Shown here: one piece after another, positions 47,336-56,774 of the stretch
Numbering within the stretch: position 1 is the first letter of the stretch
Layout: each line of letters starts with the position of its first letter
DNA from: Daejeonella sp. H1SJ63
GTDB lineage: Bacteria > Bacteroidota > Bacteroidia > Sphingobacteriales > Sphingobacteriaceae
Assembly (NCBI RefSeq): GCF_029360775.1
Contig: NZ_JARKMZ010000001.1
Span: 1 to 64,000, forward strand
Direction of reading: 5' to 3'
Length of the DNA: 64,000 nt
Program-made: the position numbers and the translations under genes
The notes under the pieces: model-generated
What the model was told of the DNA's origin: nothing
The model's database searches: none
Seen by the model: only the letters and a program-made list of their open reading frames with translations

Positions 47336-50300
47336 TTATAAAGTTTGTTTTAACCACTCTATTGTTCCGTCCATTTTTATTTCAAAATCGTAGCCCTCAA
47401 CTAAGAAATCGTACTTAGCATAGCCAAAGCGAAGAGTTGGTTTTGGATTTTCAAAGTTAATTTCAGATTCCACGTAACTTTCTTCTATTTTGCTCCTTGC
47501 CTCCAAATGGTAGTTGAAATTTAATCGTGCTGAAGGTCCATTCTTCTCAAACGAAGTATAAACATATAACCGTTTTAAAATTTCATTCTGAGACAGCACT
47601 TTAATTTCTTCATTTGATTCCTTTTTAAAGATAACTTTTAATCCAGGCTCTAGAACAAAAGAAAGTGGGTATTCTACCGATAATTTGCTCTTGGTAATAA
47701 CTTTTGACGGTTCAAAAAGTTCCAACGGCTTCTTTATTTTATTTGCAGAAAGTACTTTTGCAGTATCGTATAAATTCCTGAAAGCAAACGCCTTCTTTCC
47801 TTCTTTTGAATAGATAGCAAAAAAGCTATTGGTGGCATTCGCTGCCCAATAACTTTGCTTGTATTCTTTATCAGAAAGATTGCTTTGTTTTTTAATTGCC
47901 AACGGCTCTGAAACACTTGCCCAGACGCGAATATGGCGTATTTTATTCCCATGCGGTTTGCCATATTTGTCCAACAAATAAATTCCTTCTTCAAATGCTT
48001 TTTTGAAACTTCCTACTCTTTGAACGTATTCTTTTATCTGCTTTCTGAGCCCTTCATCAACAATCTTATCAACGTTGGCGAAATCAGCATTAAATGGAAC
48101 TCTAAGTACATATTTTATTTTTTCTTCCTGCACAAATTTTCCGTTTTCATCTTTCAATAAATTTCCGTTTTCACCTTTTTTTGCAGGTTTAATGGCTCCG
48201 TAAAAAGTTTCTTGATGTAATTGGCCTCTTATACTGTCGCCTGTTGCCCATTTCTGAGCTTTTGTTCCATCTGGGTTTTCAATAAATACTTCTTTACCAC
48301 GTTTGCGGACTTTTCGTTTAGCTGGCGTGAGTTCTTGGTTATTTGTAATGTTGTTAATTAAAATACTGTCGTCAATACTCCACACAAATTCACGTTTAAA
48401 TCCTGCAAAAGGAGGTTCAGCATTAAATGCAGTTTTGTTTTCTTTTGCCTCGTAATATTTTTCGAGAATGGAATCACGTTTTGCAGCTACAGGGATAAGT
48501 GTCAATACAGCTGCGTCTTTAGCGTGGTGCGAGTGTTTACTTCTGTCTTTCTTTTCATCGACAATCTGTAATTGATATATTTTTCTGAACTCAGCTGTAA
48601 TGCTTCCTTTCTGCACATCGACTTTGTCAAAATATGTTTTTAAATAATGAAACGCATATTTAGAAATCAATTGTGTATCTACTTTTTGGCTATTTTTAAA
48701 ACCGCTTGTGATTTCTGTAATGGTAAATCTGTCTAACTTGTTTTGCCAATAATCCAATTCCATTTGCCACAAGTGACGCTGACGGATAGCATCATCTTTC
48801 CACTGCTTATCAGATGCTTTTTTTGATTTTGTTTTCCAAAAATCAATTTGTTGTTTTATTCTCTCTACCTTATCTTCCCATGTTATTAATCTTTGTTTAA
48901 TAGGTCCACACTTCCCTAGACTTCCACCGAAATCGTATTCTTTATCATAATTAGGAAGCTTCGTTGGAATTTGGTTTTTTTTGATAGTGCGGTTGTAATC
49001 ATGATAACAGACAGTAAGGTTTGCCAATGAATTATCAAATGATTTACTTCTTGGAACGGTATGTTCAAAATCAATTACATTTTCATTAAACAAATCGTTT
49101 AGTTTAATAAGTTTACCCGTGTACAAGCATTGATACCCCTGTTCTCTCCACAAGCGATATTTGTCTATGAGTTTTTTACCGTGTCCGCCCCATCTTACAG
49201 CTTCATCTTTTTCGACTGAATTTTTCTTTTTACCTTTTACTTCTTCTTCAGCTTCTACAAATGACGGAAGTGTTTGTTCCATATTTTGTTCGTAGAACAG
49301 ACGTATCTTATCAATATCGTCGCCACTTTCGGCATTGGCTTTAACGTTCTTATCTGCATTTAATAGCTGTTTAATTGCTTCTTCAAATTCCTGATTTTCG
49401 GATTCTCGTTGCCTTTGCCATGCTTCAATCGCCCAACGTTTGTTTGAATCATTCAAGTCCCGTGCTACTTCAACAACAATCCTTGTTTCGTTATCTATCT
49501 GATCGGTTTCAATCATATAGTTCATCAGATTGCGTAGCTCGTGCATTGTACGCATGGCCATTGGATTTTTGAAAGAGCCTGTTTTTGGACTTCCCAACTT
49601 CAAGGTGCCGTCTTTATCCGGTTTTGCTGGTGGATAAATATTGATTTCTGACGGATGATATATTTTTTGAAGTTGCTTATCGTCCACCTCGAAATTTAGT
49701 AGTAAGAATTCAACTAAGGTGTTAATCAACTTTGGCGAACGGTAATAACCAGACTCCGTTTTGTAATAATTTTTACCGTTTGACTGTACGATCACTATTC
49801 TTTCCTGATTCCCATTGTCTCTAATTATACCGTTTCTAGAAAAATAGGCTTGATAACAGTCTTTTACAGTGTCAAAAACTTCCCTTTTGGTCTCATCAGA
49901 AAAATCATCCCATCTGTTTGTGCTGAATTGTTCTTCAATGGCAGTTTGAATAGCTTCTAAATCACTTTTAACTAATTTATAACTGTTGTCCTTGTATCCG
50001 AATTTTTCGTTGGCTTCCAGATTTTTATGTTTGGAAATAAGATTATTTACGATGTTCAATATTGATTTTTGTAGACGGTTTTCTGCAATCACATTGCCGA
50101 TGTTATCCAACAATAATTTTTCATTCTGTAGCCATAAATCCTTACCAATAACTTCAGGAATGTTTGCCAATAAGACCGCTTCGGTGTAAATTAATCCCTT
50201 TTGTAAAAACACATTGATTTTGGTTATGGCATTCAAACTCAACATCCCATAACCCACAGGCAAGGCATTCCACGCGATAATAAACTGCTTTACTTTTTCG

Positions 50301-51664
50301 GGTTCAAGTTTTAGCTTTTGTTCGGCAAACTCAGCAACACATTCCTGATCTTCGTAATTGAATAAAATATGCCATATATCTTCAATATCATAAAATGCTT
50401 TATCCGATTTTGGCGCTTTTGTTTTTATGATTTTAACATTCAAATAATGATCACCAAAAATATCTTTAAGTCTTGCAGAAACAGGGCAGCCGGTTACGGT
50501 CGTTTTGGGTTTGTAATTCAGTTCCCAGTTTTTACCCTTTTTCTTTAGGAAAGTAATTATTTCAGAAAATGGGAAGTATGATTTTGATTTTCTGAAAAAT
50601 AATTCTGAAAAAATCTCTTGTTTCAAATCAAGTGGGAATTGTTTCCAATCATTATTTTCTTTGTATTTGACGTTATTTAAAAATGACCATGCTCGAAATG
50701 TTTCAAACGCAGGATGATTTATAGGTACACGATATTTATTCGGCTCCAAAGTACATTTCCCTACTAATCCTTTTTGAGAACGTAAGGGACGTTTGTAAAA
50801 GATTGTTCCGCCAATACAGTTTTTATTTTTGTTATCCTTAAAGCTTATACAAGTAGAAACATAAACAGGATGTTTAAGTCCTAACCCTTGAAATTGAAAA
50901 ATGAATTTGATTTCGTCTTTGTAATTTTCACGAATTGCGTATTGTGTGATGCTCTCACGAATTCTGATATTATCATTTTCCAACAGTGCGAAAAGCCACC
51001 CAATAGTTTTAGCTTCTGTATATTTTTCAAATAATTCTGCAATGATTTTGTTTTTCTTTTTTTCAGAATATTGCAAATCCATTACTTCATTGTCGTTTGT
51101 TTCTTTGTCTTTGGTATCATCTGCTCCTTTACGACTACTTTTGAAACCTCTGCGTTGAGCAATGTGATAAAAGGCTCTGCCTAATTTGAAACGGTTGATT
51201 TCCTGAGAAAAGTCCAATTTGTCTTCGGCTAATTCTTTTCTCAATTGGTATGGGCTTGCATAATCTGGCTTTCCGTCATTATCGAAATCCAACTTTATCC
51301 ATGCATCAAATGCAATATTCCCAATAGGGTAAACCCGTCCTGCATTATTGTTTTTATGAGCTTCTTCTTTATTGTAGCGTCGCCATATGTTTAAATCTTT
51401 CATAGACAACGGGCAATAACCTTCGGCTATCAAATGTTCAAGTGTAGCCCATAGTCTGTATTTTCGGGCTTGATACAACCGTCTTGTAGAACGTTTTTTT
51501 GTACGTTCTGCAGCATAGGAGTATTCGCCGGTTTTTCCGATACCAATACCTTTATTAAAAGTCAATACACCAAATTTTTCAATTTGATTTCCTGTTAAAT
51601 CGGGATTACGTAATGCCCACCCAATAGAGTTAGTTCCCAAATCAATTCCAAAAATTTTGCTCAT
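47336..51664 (-). CDS. cas9: CRISPR-associated endonuclease Cas9, type II-C, 1442 aa
   Basis: I chose ATG 51664 (MSKIFGIDLGTNSIGWALRN); the longer frame to 51712 runs into the tracrRNA anti-repeat. RuvC-I holds Asp8; the arginine-rich bridge helix is AAERTKKRSTRRLYQARKYR at residues ~50-70. RuvC-II has Glu732 (IVVEVARDLN). The HNH domain has CLYTGKLI, FEHTVPRS with His868 and NLTVCYHDYNR. RuvC-III has His1046/1047 and Asp1050 in HHAKDAAV. All catalytic residues are present, so the enzyme should cut both strands. No csn2 or cas4 is present, which fits subtype II-C. Its PAM is unknown. Confidence 0.98.
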   Translation of the reverse strand: MSKIFGIDLGTNSIGWALRNPDLTGNQIEKFGVLTFNKGIGIGKTGEYSYAAERTKKRSTRRLYQARKYRLWATLEHLIAEGYCPLSMKDLNIWRRYNKEEAHKNNNAGRVYPIGNIAFDAWIKLDFDNDGKPDYASPYQLRKELAEDKLDFSQEINRFKLGRAFYHIAQRRGFKSSRKGADDTKDKETNDNEVMDLQYSEKKKNKIIAELFEKYTEAKTIGWLFALLENDNIRIRESITQYAIRENYKDEIKFIFQFQGLGLKHPVYVSTCISFKDNKNKNCIGGTIFYKRPLRSQKGLVGKCTLEPNKYRVPINHPAFETFRAWSFLNNVKYKENNDWKQFPLDLKQEIFSELFFRKSKSYFPFSEIITFLKKKGKNWELNYKPKTTVTGCPVSARLKDIFGDHYLNVKIIKTKAPKSDKAFYDIEDIWHILFNYEDQECVAEFAEQKLKLEPEKVKQFIIAWNALPVGYGMLSLNAITKINVFLQKGLIYTEAVLLANIPEVIGKDLWLQNEKLLLDNIGNVIAENRLQKSILNIVNNLISKHKNLEANEKFGYKDNSYKLVKSDLEAIQTAIEEQFSTNRWDDFSDETKREVFDTVKDCYQAYFSRNGIIRDNGNQERIVIVQSNGKNYYKTESGYYRSPKLINTLVEFLLLNFEVDDKQLQKIYHPSEINIYPPAKPDKDGTLKLGSPKTGSFKNPMAMRTMHELRNLMNYMIETDQIDNETRIVVEVARDLNDSNKRWAIEAWQRQRESENQEFEEAIKQLLNADKNVKANAESGDDIDKIRLFYEQNMEQTLPSFVEAEEEVKGKKKNSVEKDEAVRWGGHGKKLIDKYRLWREQGYQCLYTGKLIKLNDLFNENVIDFEHTVPRSKSFDNSLANLTVCYHDYNRTIKKNQIPTKLPNYDKEYDFGGSLGKCGPIKQRLITWEDKVERIKQQIDFWKTKSKKASDKQWKDDAIRQRHLWQMELDYWQNKLDRFTITEITSGFKNSQKVDTQLISKYAFHYLKTYFDKVDVQKGSITAEFRKIYQLQIVDEKKDRSKHSHHAKDAAVLTLIPVAAKRDSILEKYYEAKENKTAFNAEPPFAGFKREFVWSIDDSILINNITNNQELTPAKRKVRKRGKEVFIENPDGTKAQKWATGDSIRGQLHQETFYGAIKPAKKGENGNLLKDENGKFVQEEKIKYVLRVPFNADFANVDKIVDEGLRKQIKEYVQRVGSFKKAFEEGIYLLDKYGKPHGNKIRHIRVWASVSEPLAIKKQSNLSDKEYKQSYWAANATNSFFAIYSKEGKKAFAFRNLYDTAKVLSANKIKKPLELFEPSKVITKSKLSVEYPLSFVLEPGLKVIFKKESNEEIKVLSQNEILKRLYVYTSFEKNGPSARLNFNYHLEARSKIEESYVESEINFENPKPTLRFGYAKYDFLVEGYDFEIKMDGTIEWLKQTL

Positions 51665-51694
51665 AATATTAGGGTATTGGTTAATTATTCTTAG

Positions 51695-51764
51695 CTTAGT
51701 TTTGCAAATCACAATAAGGCTATAAGCCGAAGATTTTCTTAGCCCTGCTTCGGTGGGGCTTTTT
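51695..51764 (+). ncRNA. tracrRNA, divergent from cas9
   Basis: GCAAATCACAA at 51704-51714 is an exact 11-nt anti-repeat to the start of the CRISPR repeat. It is followed by TAAGG, a small GGCT-ATA-AGCC hairpin (51718-51728) like the II-C nexus, and a terminator hairpin (51741-51760) whose AGCCC/GGGCT stem is closed by a C(TTCG)G tetraloop before TTTTT. The 5' end is not known. The RNA must start in or near the cas9 5' end to include the anti-repeat. A TAGTTTTG box at 51697-51704 would start transcription too late. Confidence 0.88.
51741..51764 (+). terminator. tracrRNA terminator
   Basis: AGCCCTGC and GTGGGGCT form an 8-bp stem (with two wobbles) on a TTCG loop, followed by TTTT. It is the third stem of the tracrRNA. 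Confidence 0.85.
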
Positions 51765-52053
51765 GCTTAATTATTCCCAGAAACTTCCGAGTTTTATTTG
51801 TTTCAGACATTTTAAATCTTGACAACTCATTTGTTTATTCTTCATTAAGGTATAATTTATTTTTTATTCAGATAAGCATTTGTACCTATTTCATTAAGTT
51901 TTTACTGCTTCGAAGCAATTAGATATCCTTAATTAGCTTTGAAAGCTTTTTGGCTTAAAATAGTAAGCTGTAGTTAATCATTATTTTTATTCTATCAGCT
52001 GAAATTTCTGAATTATAGATTAAGCAGGCATGAGATGCTTCCAATCAATTATG
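51765..52053. other. Gene-free AT-rich gap between tracrRNA and lpxK
   Basis: No ORF is supported. A 12-bp palindrome TGCTTCGAAGCA lies near 51914-51925. The cas9 promoter should fall in this gap or within the tracrRNA gene, but I find no convincing TAnnTTTG box on the minus strand. Confidence 0.45.
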
Positions 52054-52061
52054 TATTTTTG
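52054..52061 (+). promoter_or_regulatory. Promoter -7 box of lpxK
   Basis: TATTTTTG matches TAnnTTTG and lies 14 bp before the lpxK ATG, so the leader would be only about ten bases. Confidence 0.6.
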
Positions 52062-52075
52062 CTGCAAGCTGAATA

Positions 52076-53137
52076 ATGAAATTACTTCGACTGCTCTTAT
52101 TCCCTTTTTCTGTACTCTATGCTATCGGGGTCATATTGCGCAATCTGGCCTATGATATGGGCATATTTAAGTCGCGGAAGTTTGATCTGCCTGTTATTTC
52201 AATAGGGAATTTGTCGGTTGGCGGCTCCGGTAAAAGTCCGATGGCCGAATATCTTATTCGTTTATTAAAGAATGAGTATAAAATCGCCACATTAAGCAGG
52301 GGGTATGGCCGTCAGACTTCCGGCTTTTTATACGTCAACACCGATTCTGTCAGCTCTGAATCGGGTGATGAACCTCTTCAGTTTAAGCGTAAATTCAATG
52401 ATATTACTGTTGCGGTATGCGAAGACAGGGTCGCAGGAATCAGAAAGCTTGAAAAAGATCATGAACTGATCATTCTGGATGATGCCTTTCAGCATCGTGC
52501 AGTGAAGCCGGGCTTCAGTATCCTGCTTTTTGAATACAGCACTTTCTCAACTCCGCAATTACTGCTTCCTGCCGGAAATTTAAGGGAACCGCTTTGGGAA
52601 TCAGCCAGAGCCGATCTGATTATTGTCAGCAAATGCCCGGTATACCCTGATTTGCATGAGCAGGAGAGAATAAAGAAAAAATTAAATCCTGGTAAGAGTC
52701 AGAAAGTATTCTTTTCTTATTTAAAATATGCTGATCTGAAGTCTTTCAATCATCAGGAAAAAAGGAAACTGAATACCATTAATTCTAAAACCGGGATCAT
52801 TTTACTGACCGGAATTGCCAATCCTGACCCTATTTCAGGGGAATTGAATCAATACAAACCCTGTTTAATTCATCATCGATATCCCGACCATCATCCCTTC
52901 ACTGAAAAAAATATCATTAAACTTGTACAGTCTTTTCACAATATGCCGGAAAAGGATAAGCTGATCATCACTACTGAAAAAGATGCTCAGCGTTTAAATA
53001 TTAGTGGTTTAAAGGAACAGCTTTTGGGTCTTCCGTTATATATTTTGCCGGTAGAGACAGAGTTTAATGAACCTGAAAAGACAATTTTTAATCAAATAAT
53101 TAAAGCATATGCTTCAGAATCTGCAGGAAACAACTGA
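52076..53137 (+). CDS. lpxK: Tetraacyldisaccharide 4'-kinase LpxK
   Basis: A 353-residue inner-membrane kinase that phosphorylates the lipid A precursor at the 4' position. A hydrophobic N-terminal helix (LLLFPFSVLYAIGVILRNLAYDMG) anchors it. The P-loop is SVGGSGKS at residues 47-54, preceded by VISIGNLS. LSRGYGR, DDAFQHRAVKPGFSILL and TTEKDAQRL are further LpxK motifs. It overlaps the next gene by 29 bp. Confidence 0.95.
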   Translation: MKLLRLLLFPFSVLYAIGVILRNLAYDMGIFKSRKFDLPVISIGNLSVGGSGKSPMAEYLIRLLKNEYKIATLSRGYGRQTSGFLYVNTDSVSSESGDEPLQFKRKFNDITVAVCEDRVAGIRKLEKDHELIILDDAFQHRAVKPGFSILLFEYSTFSTPQLLLPAGNLREPLWESARADLIIVSKCPVYPDLHEQERIKKKLNPGKSQKVFFSYLKYADLKSFNHQEKRKLNTINSKTGIILLTGIANPDPISGELNQYKPCLIHHRYPDHHPFTEKNIIKLVQSFHNMPEKDKLIITTEKDAQRLNISGLKEQLLGLPLYILPVETEFNEPEKTIFNQIIKAYASESAGNN

Positions 53138-53924
53138 TTTTATAAGTGAGAAAACAGAGAACTTTGAGCCGGAAATCGGAATTATTCTTGGTACCGGTTT
53201 AGGAGCCCTTGTGGATGATATTGAGATCAGATATAGTCTGATGTATTCTGAAATTCCGAATTTCCCGATCTCCACGCTGGAGTTTCATTCAGGGAAACTG
53301 ATTTTCGGAATACTAAGCGGTAAAAGGGTTGTGGCTATGCAGGGCCGTCTTCATTATTATGAAGGGTATGATATGAAGCAGATTACCTTTCCGGTAAGGG
53401 TTCTGAAGATGCTTGGGATTAAGAAGTTATTTGTTTCTAATGCCAGCGGAGCTTTAAATCCTGATTTCAGAAAGGGCGACCTGATGATTATTCATGATCA
53501 TATCAATATGCAGAGTGATAATCCTTTAAGAGGTAAAAATTATGTAGAATTAGGCTCCCGTTTCCCGGATATGTGTGAACCATATAGTCAGGAACTTATA
53601 GCCAAAGGGCTGGAAATTGCTGAAAAGTATAATATCCGATGCCATAAAGGAGTTTATGTTTCTGTGAACGGGCCAAATCTCGAGACCAGAGCTGAATATC
53701 GTTTTCTGCGTATAATCGGAGCAGATGCCGTTGGAATGAGCACGGTTCCTGAAGTGATCGTAGCTAATCATATGTCATTGCCTGTTTTCGCTATTTCTGT
53801 ACTTACTGATGAAGGTTTTCCGGATACGCTGCAGCCGGTATCGCTTGAAGAGATTCTCAAAGTTGCTGAAGAGGCAGAACCTAAGATGACCACAATTTTA
53901 AAAGATCTTATTCTGGAACTTTAA
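53109..53924 (+). CDS. Purine nucleoside phosphorylase
   Basis: A 271-residue trimeric-type PNP. Phosphate and base site motifs are IILGTGLGALVDDIE, STLEFHSGKLIFGIL, VAMQGRLHYYEGYDMKQITFPVRVLKMLGIKKLFVSNASGALNP, SVNGPNLETRAEYRFLRIIGADAVGMSTVPE. It cleaves purine nucleosides for salvage. The start lies inside lpxK; the stop overlaps the next start by one base. Confidence 0.95.
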   Translation: MLQNLQETTDFISEKTENFEPEIGIILGTGLGALVDDIEIRYSLMYSEIPNFPISTLEFHSGKLIFGILSGKRVVAMQGRLHYYEGYDMKQITFPVRVLKMLGIKKLFVSNASGALNPDFRKGDLMIIHDHINMQSDNPLRGKNYVELGSRFPDMCEPYSQELIAKGLEIAEKYNIRCHKGVYVSVNGPNLETRAEYRFLRIIGADAVGMSTVPEVIVANHMSLPVFAISVLTDEGFPDTLQPVSLEEILKVAEEAEPKMTTILKDLILEL

Positions 53925-55927
53925 TGATCAGGCTTTTTGGTATAGTATCTTTTATGCTCCTGCTTTTGTCGGGGTCAGAGCTATTTGCTCAAAGAACCAT
54001 GAGGGCTGAGGGTTCCTTTGGAGGATCGGGTATGCGTGGTGCAGGAGATAACTCACAACAGGGGCAGGAAATGGGAAAAGAGGACTCTGTTGTATACTCT
54101 GCAAAGCATATTCGATATACCAATCTGGCTATGTTAAAGGAGGGTACACAAACAAAGGGTATTGACACTACTCTTGCTAATTTTCAGAATTATAGCCCTT
54201 TATATAAACCTGATCGTCCGACTATCGGATTGGGAAGTGCAGGGCTGGCGTACAGGGAACTTCTGTTCAAACCTTCAAAAACAATAGGTTTTGATGCCGG
54301 ATTTCATTCTCTTGAGACTTATCGCCTGACTCAGGATTCTATGCGTTTTTATCGTACCAGAACCCCGTATACCGAACTGTATTATGTGAATGGACGCAAG
54401 GAGGAGCAGACCTTTAAAGTGATACATACTCAAAATGTAAAGCCAAACTTAAACATTGGGGCTATGTATAATCGCTTAAGTGCTGAAGGCTTTTATGTAA
54501 ATCAGAAGGCCGAACACCTGAATGCAGCGCTTTTTGCATGGTATGAGAGTCCGAAGAAACGTTATAATATCGTTGGCGACGCATTATTCAACACGATAAA
54601 AGCCGGTGAAAACGGATCTACAACCAATGATACCTTGTTTAATGGCGACCCGATTGACAGGGTGGCAGTTCCGGTTCGTTTGAGTGCAACAGGCTCAGAC
54701 CGGCCGATGCAAATCTGGCGTCAAACACAGTTTTTTATTAAACAGTCGTATTATATTGGTCGTAAAGACAGTTTGCCTGATGGAGAATTTGCTGAAAAGA
54801 TATTGCCCACACAAAGAATTTCACATGCATTAACCTATACCCGGGATCGTTATAAGTTTTACAGAAATGAGGACGATGCCAGGGGAGCCTTTCCTATTTT
54901 GCCATCGCAGGCATTTACTTTAACAAACGATTCGACAAAAGTATCGAATCTTAGAAATGAGTTCAATTACAGTTTTTACCTGAGAGGCAAGTCACTTAGT
55001 TTTATTAAAAATGAATTGAAACTGGATCTGGGTCTTCAGAATGATCTTTATCATTATGAGCAGCTGGAATATGAGTCTGATTTTTCAAATACCAGTCTGA
55101 AGGCAGCGCTGGCTTATCGTTTCAGTGATAAGGTGAGTATTGAAGCTGATTTGAACCAAATTGCTCAGGGCAGGCATGCCGGCGACTTTCTTTATGAGGC
55201 TAATACCAGTTTCTTATTGAGTAAGTCGATTGGAAGGATCGTTCTGGGAGCTTATGTACAGAACAAATCTCCTGAACAGATGTTTGAACGGGTTAATTAT
55301 CAGTACCATAGCTGGGACATGAATTTTAACCGTACCAAGTTGAGTAATCTCTCTTTTAAATATGAGAATGCAAAATATCAGCTATCAGCAAAGGCTGAAT
55401 ACTTTCTGATCTCTGATTATTTATATTACAAAGAAACATCCAGCGCAAAACAGATTTCGCCTGATCAGTTCGGTACTAATATTAATTTGCTGAAGCTGAG
55501 CCTTGCCAGGAATTTTAAAATGGGGAGGTTCAATCTGGATAATTATCTGGTTTATCAGAAAACAGATTTTCAGGATGTACTGAGGACTCCTGAAATTTAT
55601 ACCTACAACAGTTTTTACTATTCAAGCAGGTTTTTTAAAGTTCTTTCTACAAATTTCGGTTTTGATGTTCGTTTCAATACTCCCTTTAAAGCACCCGCTT
55701 ATGCAATCAATGCAGGTCAGTTTTATAATGATAATGCTTCTCTTGAATATTCTGCTTATCCGGTTATTGATGTTTGGGTAAGAGCAACACTTAAAAGGGC
55801 TAATCTCTTTTTAAAATATGATTATGTCAATCAGGGTGCTTTTTCGAAAGGCTATTATACAGTGAGAAGTTACCCGATGCAGGATAAATTGATGAAGTTT
55901 GGGATAAGCTGGAAATTCTATAATTAA
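53924..55927 (+). CDS. Putative outer-membrane porin, 667 aa (Bacteroidota family)
   Basis: A signal peptide (FMLLLLSGSELFAQ) is followed by a 650-residue beta-rich protein: YTELYYVNGRKEEQTFKVIHTQNVKPNLNIGAMYNRLSAEGFYVNQKAEHLNAALFAWYESPKKRYNIVGD is the start of the 'putative porin' family. The last strand is MQDKLMKFGISWKFYN, a usual aromatic barrel end. It is coupled to the PNP gene by a one-base overlap, so lpxK-PNP-porin form one operon. The substrate is unknown. The heptamer tract begins at the base after the stop. Confidence 0.85.
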   Translation: MIRLFGIVSFMLLLLSGSELFAQRTMRAEGSFGGSGMRGAGDNSQQGQEMGKEDSVVYSAKHIRYTNLAMLKEGTQTKGIDTTLANFQNYSPLYKPDRPTIGLGSAGLAYRELLFKPSKTIGFDAGFHSLETYRLTQDSMRFYRTRTPYTELYYVNGRKEEQTFKVIHTQNVKPNLNIGAMYNRLSAEGFYVNQKAEHLNAALFAWYESPKKRYNIVGDALFNTIKAGENGSTTNDTLFNGDPIDRVAVPVRLSATGSDRPMQIWRQTQFFIKQSYYIGRKDSLPDGEFAEKILPTQRISHALTYTRDRYKFYRNEDDARGAFPILPSQAFTLTNDSTKVSNLRNEFNYSFYLRGKSLSFIKNELKLDLGLQNDLYHYEQLEYESDFSNTSLKAALAYRFSDKVSIEADLNQIAQGRHAGDFLYEANTSFLLSKSIGRIVLGAYVQNKSPEQMFERVNYQYHSWDMNFNRTKLSNLSFKYENAKYQLSAKAEYFLISDYLYYKETSSAKQISPDQFGTNINLLKLSLARNFKMGRFNLDNYLVYQKTDFQDVLRTPEIYTYNSFYYSSRFFKVLSTNFGFDVRFNTPFKAPAYAINAGQFYNDNASLEYSAYPVIDVWVRATLKRANLFLKYDYVNQGAFSKGYYTVRSYPMQDKLMKFGISWKFYN

Positions 55928-56060
55928 TTGACAGTTGACAGTTGACAGTTGACAGTTGACAGTTGACAGTTGACAGTTGACAGTTGACAGTTGACAGTTG
56001 ACAGTTGACAGTTGACAGTTGACAGTTGACAGTTGACAGTTGACAGTTGACAGTTGACAG
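55928..56060. repeat. Nineteen perfect tandem copies of TTGACAG
   Basis: The 133 bp are exactly 19 units of the heptamer TTGACAG without a mismatch, starting one base after the porin stop. An 80-residue minus-strand ORF that spans it is an artefact. Such a perfect tract should vary in copy number between strains. Confidence 0.97.
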
Positions 56061-56086
56061 TTGAACCAATAAAATTACATAAATTT

Positions 56087-56452
56087 TCAGGGATTTTTAG
56101 GTTTGCTCAAATTGCTTTTTGTGGTTTTTACAATACTGATAAGTAGTTTGAGTACTTCTGAACAATCATGATTGATCGTGCTATATTCATCCTGATTTAT
56201 AAATCCAGTATCTTTTAAAAGACTTATCCAATATTCAGTTTCATTAGCTTCTTTCAGGGCTATATTCATTTTATGGAGAAAGTCTGCAGATGATTGGGCA
56301 TGTTCGGCCTCTTTAATTTGTGCACCTATTGATGTGCCGCTTCTTAATAGTTGTTTTGAAAGAACAAATTCTTTGCGTTCCTCCGACAGCAGTTTGTAAA
56401 ACCTGATTGTTTGGATTGCAAAGGCATAAGATTTTGTTGCGACGATACTCAT
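56087..56452 (-). CDS. Four-helix-bundle protein (23S rRNA intervening-sequence protein family)
   Basis: A 121-residue helical protein with FAIQTIRFYKLLSEERKEFVLSKQLLRSGTSIGAQIKEAEHAQSSADFLHKMNIALKEANETEYWISLLKDTGFI, the family's SGTSIGAxxxEA and KEAxETxYWLxLL motifs. These genes occur in 23S rRNA intervening sequences in some bacteria and as orphan chromosomal genes in Bacteroidota. No rRNA is next to it here. It is flanked by heptamer tracts on both sides. Function is unknown. Confidence 0.88.
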   Translation of the reverse strand: MSIVATKSYAFAIQTIRFYKLLSEERKEFVLSKQLLRSGTSIGAQIKEAEHAQSSADFLHKMNIALKEANETEYWISLLKDTGFINQDEYSTINHDCSEVLKLLISIVKTTKSNLSKPKNP

Positions 56453-56774
56453 TAGTTTAGTTGATAATTGATAGTTGACAATTGATAATTACAAAGGTTA
56501 ACTTCAATATCATCTACTGAAACTCTGATCAAAATCTTTTCTTAGGTAGCCACGATTTATTTAACGGTAAATAAAAAATGTCAGCGGGATTAATTGACAA
56601 TTGACAGTTGAAAATTGATAATTACAAAGATTAGTTTCAATATTAAATACTGAAACCCCAATCAAAATCTATGTTTAGGCAGCAAAGATCTATTTAACAC
56701 TAAATCAGAAATAGCAGTAGAGTTTTATAACTACCACCATTCAAATTGTCAACTGTCAATTGTCAACTGTAAAA
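56453..56774. repeat. Gene-free gap with two diverged ~95-bp direct repeats and heptamer tracts
   Basis: The stretch 56479-56572 is repeated, with differences, at 56612-56708, 133 bp apart: both contain ATTGATAATTACAAAG, TTCAATAT, ATCAAAATCT and ATTTAAC. Heptamer units (TTGATAA, TTGACAA, TTGTCAA, CTGTCAA) lie around them at 56461-56490, 56590-56620 and 56745-56770. No gene is seen. Confidence 0.75.

Noticed and set aside
51697-51704. TAGTTTTG as the tracrRNA promoter -7 box
   Set aside because: Transcription would start inside or after the anti-repeat and so give a tracrRNA that cannot pair with crRNA. Kept only as a puzzle in the findings.
55827-56069. 80-residue minus-strand ORF made of QLSTVNC repeats
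   Set aside because: It is the TTGACAG tract read on the other strand; there is no other coding signal.
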